DNA of 5,784 nucleotides from Spirochaetaceae bacterium. Lineage in GTDB: Bacteria > Spirochaetota > Spirochaetia > DSM-27196 > SLST01. The stretch spans positions 1 through 5,784 of the forward strand of contig SKVA01000479.1 of the NCBI GenBank assembly GCA_007129695.1. Reading direction: 5' to 3'. Below, in pieces: positions 1 to 3,944 of this stretch; the stretch's first letter is position 1; every line of letters starts with the position of its first letter. The translations under genes and the position numbers were made by a program. Under the pieces are notes generated by a model. That model saw only the letters and a list, made by a program, of their open reading frames with translations, had not been told where the DNA came from and made no database searches.

Positions 1-749
1 AGACGATCGCGAAGATCGAGGAATTCGTGCGCGGATTGAGACCGAACGTGCCGCTTGTATTCGCGGCGATTCCGGTATGGAAGGAACTCTCCAGCCATCT
101 GGCGCCGCTGCATAGGGCGGGCGACTGGATCGTGCTCGCAACCGCACGAAAGGGCGAGATTGCGTGGCAGCCGACGCTCGAGAGGCTTCCGTTCCGGCTC
201 GCGTCCGAGTTCGCGCGGCACAACGTGTCGATCGTCGTTCCGTCGACCGAACCGTGGGACGCGGTCGAGGTCGCAGAAGCGATCACCTCACCGACGCGTA
301 TCGTCTCCGGCTTCGCGCGCGAACGATCGATGTTCGACGTCAAGGCGCGCGATACACGAGACGCGGTTACCCGCATGGTCACAAGCTACTTCGGGCGCAA
401 GTCGGTGAACGCCGACGCAACCGCTCAGATCCTCCACCGGATAGCGCAGGAGGAGCCAGTCGAGCTCGTCTCCGACGTCGCGCTGCTGCACGCGCACGTC
501 CCATTCGTGACGGACACGGTCGTCTTCCTGGGGGTGTTCCGGGAACCGCTGGACATTCCGATCGCAAGCGGTGGGCCGCACATACTGATCATCCTTCTTG
601 ACCCGGTAGGCCAGGACCCCGCGAAGCATCTGAAGGCGCTCGCAGACATCGCAGGGGTGATCCGGTTGCCGGGGCTCGTCGGCGCGCTGCGGAGCATCGG
701 GTCATTCGACGAGTTCATCGCCGAGATCAGTCGCCGTATCGGAGGGTGA
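1..749 (+). CDS. Cation:proton antiporter, C-terminal cytosolic part with PTS EIIA type-2 domain (5' partial)
   Basis: The frame is open to the left edge (first whole codon at 3) and ends at TGA 747-749. A GTG at 27 is only an internal codon, since the protein clearly continues upstream. Numbering from that GTG, residues about 1-75 match the UspA-like tail of NhaP/Kef-type antiporters, including a WIVLATARKGEIAWQP stretch and NVSIVVPS. Residues about 110-235 match a PTS EIIA type-2 domain (PF00359). Its phosphorylation-site loop reads VALLHAHVP, with the expected histidine at 155, but the usual Pro before it is Leu. Then come a VVFLGVF strand, ILIILLDPVGQ and an HLKALADIAG helix. The membrane transporter domain would lie left of the window. 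Such fusions are known in several phyla; the EIIA domain probably senses PTS phosphorylation state to gate ion exchange (inference). Domain call is good; ion specificity cannot be read from this fragment. Confidence 0.82.
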   Translation, partial: TIAKIEEFVRGLRPNVPLVFAAIPVWKELSSHLAPLHRAGDWIVLATARKGEIAWQPTLERLPFRLASEFARHNVSIVVPSTEPWDAVEVAEAITSPTRIVSGFARERSMFDVKARDTRDAVTRMVTSYFGRKSVNADATAQILHRIAQEEPVELVSDVALLHAHVPFVTDTVVFLGVFREPLDIPIASGGPHILIILLDPVGQDPAKHLKALADIAGVIRLPGLVGALRSIGSFDEFIAEISRRIGG

Positions 750-795
750 CTTTCCCGACGGCGGGCAATCCACTACATTTACCACGCGGGGTGCT

Positions 796-1422
796 ATGTC
801 ATTCGACCGAATTCCTACCGATTCATCCGGGACCCTGGTTCCGGCGCATCTCGACGGGTACTTCATCGTCTCGGAGACCGAGCTCACCGACCCGAACTTC
901 CGCAAGACCGTGGTCCTGCTGATCAGCCACAATGAAGAGGGCGCATTTGGCCTGGTCGTCAACCGTCCGACCGACGTACGCCTCGGTGACGTGATCGAAG
1001 AGCTTGACGATGCCGACGTCGGCGCGCTGACCACCTTCATCGGCGGTCCGGTCGAACAGCACTACCTGTTCGCGCTACACTCAGGACTGCCGGAGACCGC
1101 CGAAAGCCAGTACGCGATCAAGCCGGCTCCCGGCCTCGTGTTCGAGCCGGTCTTCACCGCGATCGAAGGATTCCTGCGCAACGAATGGCAGGACATAGAC
1201 GCGGTAGACCGCCCTGCGATCAACTTCTACCTTGGATACGCGGGCTGGGGTCCCGGACAGCTTGAGGCGGAGATCGACGCGGGCGCCTGGCTGGTTCTTC
1301 CGGGTGATCCCGATATCGTTTTCCACCCGGAACCGACCGAAGGGTGGAACGCGGCGCTCAGTCGCAAGGGCGGACTCTACCACGTCATTGCACAGACTGG
1401 GTTCAAACCGTCGGTGAACTGA
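796..1422 (+). CDS. yqgE: YqgE/AlgH family protein (UPF0301)
   Basis: Complete 208-residue protein, close to the usual length of about 185-200 with a slightly long N-terminus. Family signatures are clear in order: LDGYFIVSETELTDPNFRKT at 19-38, SHNEEGAFGLVVNRP at 44-58, FIGGPVEQHYLFALH at 81-95, LGYAGWGPGQLEAEI at 146-160, then GAWLVLP and DIVF, and a C-terminal PSVN. No signal peptide or membrane segment is seen, so it should be cytosolic. AlgH was named from alginate regulation in Pseudomonas, but its biochemical role is not settled. The ATG at 796 is preceded by GGGG at about 788-791, a weak ribosome site; the 46-bp gap to the antiporter gene shows no convincing promoter, so co-transcription with it is possible. 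The family match is strong; the pathway is unknown. Confidence 0.95.
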   Translation: MSFDRIPTDSSGTLVPAHLDGYFIVSETELTDPNFRKTVVLLISHNEEGAFGLVVNRPTDVRLGDVIEELDDADVGALTTFIGGPVEQHYLFALHSGLPETAESQYAIKPAPGLVFEPVFTAIEGFLRNEWQDIDAVDRPAINFYLGYAGWGPGQLEAEIDAGAWLVLPGDPDIVFHPEPTEGWNAALSRKGGLYHVIAQTGFKPSVN

Positions 1423-1436
1423 GTCTGAACCGAGTC
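1395..1436. terminator. Candidate bidirectional terminator between convergent genes
   Basis: An 11-bp inverted repeat with one mismatch pairs GACTGGGTTCA (1395-1405) with TGAACCGAGTC (1426-1436) around a 20-nt loop that contains the yqgE stop codon (1420-1422). A second small hairpin (arms GACGA and TCGTC, 1438-1452) lies between it and the end of the cupin gene. Neither has a T-run on either strand, so an intrinsic terminator is only plausible. The position between converging genes is what favours the call. Confidence 0.3.
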
Positions 1437-1452
1437 CGACGACGCGTTCGTC

Positions 1453-1737
1453 TTACCCGGCCGGGTCCCACGGTTGGACGCGGTAGTATCTGACAACCGG
1501 CTGCTTGACGATCCAGACGCAGTCGAGATCGCTCGGGAGCTTCACCAGATCGCCGGCTTCGACCTCGATATTGCCGTCATCGGTCTCGATTCGCGCGCTG
1601 CCGGAGTCGATGTACGCAATAACGGGTCGATCGTAGCGCCACGGGTACCGCGACACCGTCCGGCGCGAAACCGGCCACTCGTACACGCCGCGGCGACGCG
1701 CCTCACCGGCACCGATCGTTTCGGTCTCAATTCTCAT
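1453..1737 (-). CDS. Small single-domain cupin (DUF861/cupin_3 type), histidine-free
   Basis: Complete 94-residue protein from ATG at 1737 to TAA at 1455-1453. The pattern fits compact DUF861-type cupins, such as the roughly 90-residue protein TM1112 of Thermotoga as I recall it: EWPVSRRTVSRYPWRYDRP at 20-38, a strand AYIDSGSARIETDDG at 41-55, then VEAGDLVKLPSDLDCVW at 59-75 and a final VVRYYRV strand. The protein has no histidine, so the canonical cupin metal ligands are missing and a metal-dependent enzyme role is unlikely. No signal peptide, so cytosolic. Its start lies inside the end of sanA (11-nt overlap), with a Shine-Dalgarno AGAGG at 1748-1744 and a 6-nt spacer, so it is probably translationally coupled. 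Substrate unknown; a small-molecule binding or sensing role is a guess. Confidence 0.85.
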   Translation of the reverse strand: MRIETETIGAGEARRRGVYEWPVSRRTVSRYPWRYDRPVIAYIDSGSARIETDDGNIEVEAGDLVKLPSDLDCVWIVKQPVVRYYRVQPWDPAG

Positions 1738-2416
1738 CGATCGCCTCTACATCCAGAATCGGTTCACCACGGACGCCGATCGGTACCGGATCGCCGGTGT
1801 AGCGAGGCTGCGTAGCAAACACGTAGAGGTCGAGTACCGCGAGCGTCCGCGCGAGCACCTCGCGAAGCCACACCCGCAGCCCCGCGTAACCTCCGACCGG
1901 ATCGGCCGCGTACCCTATCGCGTCGATCGAGTAGTGATGCGCGACCAACAGCGCCCGGCCGAGGTGGAACCGCTGCGAGACGATCGTCAGCTCGGTCTGA
2001 CCAAATACCAGTTGAGCGCGAGCAACCGAGTCGAGCGTGCGAAACCCGGCGAAATCCTTGACGATCGCGTCGGTCGGAACTCCCGCTCTCTCAAGAGCCC
2101 GCCTCATCTGAACCGGCTCGTTGTAGCTGACGTGCGCATTGTCACCACTCGCCAGGATAACACCGATCTTCCCGCGATGATACAGCTCGCTCGCCGCGCG
2201 GATCCGCGCGTCAAAGAACGGACTAGGGCTGCCGCTGCGGGTGAACTGTGACGTTCCCAGCAACAGCCCGACCGATCGATCGGGCAGTTCATCGATACTC
2301 TCATAGATCCGGCCACGACTGACCGTATCGACCCTTGCTTGCGCGAAACCGGCGAACAGAAGCGCCATAACCAGCGTGTACTTGAGAAGGAAGGGGACAA
2401 AGCGTGTACTTCGCAT
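1727..2416 (-). CDS. sanA: SanA/YdcF family (DUF218) membrane-anchored envelope protein
   Basis: Complete 229-residue protein, near the length of E. coli SanA. A hydrophobic N-terminal segment at about 8-27 after basic residues is a signal anchor, placing the domain in the periplasm. The DUF218 fold shows its usual blocks: VGLLLGTS at 49-56, RIRAASELYHRGK at 71-83, LASGDN at 88-93, SYNEPVQM at 97-104, KDFAGFRTLDSVARA at 120-134, VSQRFHLGRALLVAHH at 146-161, and the SanA-like tail ATQPRYTGDPVPIG at 201-214. SanA is linked in enterobacteria to vancomycin resistance and envelope barrier function; the DUF218 relative ElyC affects envelope lipid-carrier metabolism. The reaction is not established. 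ATG 2416 is the only start that keeps the anchor whole, but it has no purine-rich ribosome site; a hairpin lies 13 nt upstream instead. It follows the HEAT gene by 57 nt and overlaps the cupin start. SanA is assigned by motif, not by alignment. Confidence 0.88.
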   Translation of the reverse strand: MRSTRFVPFLLKYTLVMALLFAGFAQARVDTVSRGRIYESIDELPDRSVGLLLGTSQFTRSGSPSPFFDARIRAASELYHRGKIGVILASGDNAHVSYNEPVQMRRALERAGVPTDAIVKDFAGFRTLDSVARAQLVFGQTELTIVSQRFHLGRALLVAHHYSIDAIGYAADPVGGYAGLRVWLREVLARTLAVLDLYVFATQPRYTGDPVPIGVRGEPILDVEAIDEN

Positions 2417-2429
2417 AGAGGCCGCCGAT

Positions 2430-2451
2430 CATCGACGCCGAGGCGCCGATG
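2430..2451 (-). promoter_or_regulatory. Intercistronic RNA hairpin just upstream of sanA
   Basis: In the minus-strand transcript the arms CATCGGCGC (2451-2443) and GCGTCGATG (2438-2430) form nine consecutive pairs, one of them G-U, closed by a CTCG tetraloop. The stem ends 13 nt before the sanA ATG, and no T-run follows, so it is not a standard intrinsic terminator. It could act in mRNA processing, stabilise the upstream HEAT message, or control sanA translation. The A-C mismatch on the other strand means the fold is better in the sense RNA. Confidence 0.45.
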
Positions 2452-2473
2452 AAACGGGGCACCGATCCTCAGA

Positions 2474-3187
2474 TCAGCGAGCAGCGATCAGACTCGACAA
2501 CACCGATCGTGCGCGGTTTCGAACGATCGTGATGTAGCGATAATTCGTGCTCATGTCGATGATGAGACCGATCGTGTTCTGGAGCTGGACGGGATCGCGG
2601 AACTCAAGTCCGCTCTCGAACAGACGCTCGAGCGCGAGGAGCGTCGCGAGCGCCAGGTTGTTGTCGGGAGCAATCCGGGCGTTCTCCCTGGTCAGCGTGA
2701 ACACGAGGTGGTCGGCGACTTCGTCGGCATTGTCGAGCGCGCCGACCTTGCCAAGCGCGTAGACCGCCTCCGCGAGCACCATCGGCTCGGGATCCTCCCG
2801 CACGATCACGAGCAGCACCCGCTGCGCATCGCGACCGCCGATGTCACCGAGGAGGGCGGCCGCCTCCTTGCGAACGACCGGGAAGTTGTTCACCACGCGT
2901 CCGGCGCGGCGAACCTGGTTGCTGGTACCCTCAGTAGCGAGCGTTCGGACGATATCGAAGAGCTCGGCCGACTCTTCGAGGCGCCTGTTTTCGTACATCT
3001 CGCGCACCGTCTCAATAGCAAACAACTTCGCATCGCGGTCGGTCGACCGAGCCTGACTGCGCAGAATCTGAAGCTCGATCTGCTGGCGCAGGAATGCGTC
3101 CTCGATCGTCGCGGGTCCCCCTCGCTCCTGTGCGAAGAGCGTCGACGCGACCGCCAGGACGAGCGTAACAGCAAAGACTCTTTTCAT
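2474..3187 (-). CDS. Exported HEAT-like repeat protein
   Basis: Complete 237-residue protein. MKRVFAVTLVLAVASTLFAQ is a typical Sec signal peptide with likely signal peptidase I cleavage after Ala19 (LFA|Q), so the mature protein is periplasmic. The rest is almost all helical. Residues about 103-131 (FPVVRKEAAALLGDIGGRDA onward) and 133-165 (PMVLAEAVYALGKVGALDNA onward) look like two consecutive HEAT repeats; residues 51-84 and 175-195 may be degenerate ones. HEAT solenoids generally act as protein-binding scaffolds, so a partner in the envelope is the likely role; there is no catalytic motif. A good Shine-Dalgarno AGGAG at 3198-3194, 6 nt before ATG, supports the start. It lies 33 nt after the lipoprotein gene and 57 nt before sanA, in one probable operon. 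Specific function not recognised. Confidence 0.8.
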   Translation of the reverse strand: MKRVFAVTLVLAVASTLFAQERGGPATIEDAFLRQQIELQILRSQARSTDRDAKLFAIETVREMYENRRLEESAELFDIVRTLATEGTSNQVRRAGRVVNNFPVVRKEAAALLGDIGGRDAQRVLLVIVREDPEPMVLAEAVYALGKVGALDNADEVADHLVFTLTRENARIAPDNNLALATLLALERLFESGLEFRDPVQLQNTIGLIIDMSTNYRYITIVRNRARSVLSSLIAAR

Positions 3188-3206
3188 CCCCTACTCCTCT
3201 TCCATC

Positions 3207-3220
3207 GCCGGCACGCCGGC
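3207..3220 (-). other. Short GC hairpin after the lipoprotein stop codon
   Basis: Arms GCCGG (3207-3211) and CCGGC (3216-3220) pair around a 4-nt loop, directly abutting the lipoprotein TAG stop (3223-3221) and 8 nt upstream of the HEAT gene ribosome site. There is no T-run. It may be a partial attenuator or an mRNA 3'-end protector, or chance in GC-rich DNA. Confidence 0.3.
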
Positions 3221-3841
3221 CTATTCATCAGATCCATCGGCCGGTGGCTTCTCGAACGTGTCGATCTTCCACTCATCGCCCACTTTTCGCAACAGGTAGA
3301 GTATAACGCCCTGCCCCCTGAAAATCGTGACCGCCTCAACAAGAGTATCGGAGTAAAAGATCAGACTATCGAGTCTTGCTCCCGCTCGCGACGGTCTGAC
3401 GACATCCTGGAAATAGTCGCGCAGCGACCGCAGTCTGATGTTGTTCTGGACGAGCAACGGTTGTCGCGACAAGCGGGCGAGAACTTCGGGGTGCGAGTAC
3501 GTATCGACGTATTGCGGAGTCAGGAAGTTCAGCCAGCGGTTGAAATCGCCGCGACGGATGATCTCGTTGAGCTCGTTGATGACGGCTTCGACTTCCGCGA
3601 ACGCCTTGTTGTAGAGATCCTCGGGGACCGCAATCGGCGTCGTCGGCTCTTCGATATCGGCCGGTTCGACGACCGGCTCTTCCACCGGCGCGGGTTCGGG
3701 CTCGGGCTCCGGCTCGGGTTCGCTCACGACGGTCGACGGAGCCTCATCCGTGGCCGGGGGTTCGGCAACCGGATCGACCGTCCGGCACCCGACAAGGATC
3801 AGAGCAGCGATTACGATAAGGCCGAGTCCGCGCAGCGACAT
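3221..3841 (-). CDS. Outer-envelope lipoprotein with Pro/Glu linker and NTF2-like C-terminal region
   Basis: Complete 206-residue protein. The N-terminus is a lipoprotein signal: MSLR, a hydrophobic stretch at 5-17, and the lipobox LVGC with Cys19 as the lipidation site. Residues about 20-73 are a disordered linker rich in Pro and Glu, including an exact (EP)5 run at 41-50. Residues about 75-200 form a compact domain: a helix YNKAFAEVEAVINELNEII, then RGDFNRWLNFLTPQYVDTYS, and late strands with VGDEWKIDTFEKPP. The order of helices followed by strands and the closing WKI strand resemble NTF2/SnoaL-like folds; this is a fold guess. No catalytic residues are evident. It is the first gene of the four-gene minus-strand unit, with a promoter directly upstream and no Shine-Dalgarno. 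An in-frame TAG at 3856-3854 rules out a longer form. Likely a structural or binding protein facing the periplasm or cell surface. Confidence 0.82.
   Translation of the reverse strand: MSLRGLGLIVIAALILVGCRTVDPVAEPPATDEAPSTVVSEPEPEPEPEPAPVEEPVVEPADIEEPTTPIAVPEDLYNKAFAEVEAVINELNEIIRRGDFNRWLNFLTPQYVDTYSHPEVLARLSRQPLLVQNNIRLRSLRDYFQDVVRPSRAGARLDSLIFYSDTLVEAVTIFRGQGVILYLLRKVGDEWKIDTFEKPPADGSDE
3693..3722 (-). repeat. Five tandem hexamers encoding the Glu-Pro run
   Basis: On the plus strand five GGYTCS hexamers follow each other (ggttcg, ggctcg, ggctcc, ggctcg, ggttcg). On the coding strand they encode (EP)5 of the lipoprotein linker. Each repeat is in frame, so gain or loss of units would change linker length only. 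Confidence 0.8.
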
Positions 3842-3850
3842 GACTGATGT

Positions 3851-3880
3851 AGTCTATCCACCTCGGGCCCTGTCTGTCAA
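3851..3880 (-). promoter_or_regulatory. Sigma-70-type promoter of the lipoprotein operon
   Basis: Reading leftward, a perfect -35 TTGACA (3880-3875) is followed after 18 nt by -10 TAGACT (3856-3851), which matches TATAAT at four of six positions. The -10 ends 9 nt before the ATG at 3841, so transcription should start about 1-4 nt before the start codon. A short inverted CAAA/TTTG pair (3878-3881, 3887-3890) overlaps the -35 and might be an operator, but it is too short to trust. Confidence 0.6.
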
Positions 3881-3929
3881 ACAACATTTGCGGAGTGCTT
3901 TGTGATGGGCAGACTCAGATCGCGTGAGG

Positions 3930-3935
3930 TATACT
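3930..3935 (+). promoter_or_regulatory. Candidate -10 box for the rightward large gene
   Basis: TATACT matches the -10 consensus at five of six positions and lies 9 nt before the ATG at 3945. No good -35 is seen at 16-18 nt spacing; the nearest, TTGTGA at 3900-3905, is 24 nt away. It may depend on an activator or another sigma factor. Confidence 0.45.
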
Positions 3936-3938
3936 CTC

Positions 3939-3944
3939 GGGAGG
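3939..3944 (+). promoter_or_regulatory. Purine-rich GGGAGG directly abutting the start codon
   Basis: This resembles a Shine-Dalgarno core but has zero spacing to ATG 3945, too close for normal use. If transcription starts about 7 nt after the -10 box (near 3942), only part of it would be in the mRNA. An upstream in-frame GTG at 3924 has no ribosome site and precedes the -10 box, so ATG 3945 is kept as start. Confidence 0.3.

Noticed and set aside
750..795. TACATT (774-779) as a -10 box for yqgE
   Set aside because: Only four of six matches, with no convincing -35 at the right distance.
2266..2285. Palindrome CCGATCGATCGG with flanking GC arms as a possible operator
   Set aside because: It lies inside sanA and encodes an ordinary stretch (LPDRSVG); it is better explained by the general abundance of CGATCG here.
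2708..3847. Long plus-strand open frame of 379 codons opposite the HEAT and lipoprotein genes
   Set aside because: It runs antisense to two genes with clear signal sequences and, in one case, a good ribosome site. Its translation is a low-complexity Arg/Asp/Leu-rich product with no fold signature, as expected for an antisense shadow in GC-rich DNA.
3924..3944. GTG at 3924 as an alternative start of the large protein
   Set aside because: It would lie upstream of the likely -10 box, has no ribosome site, and adds only seven residues.
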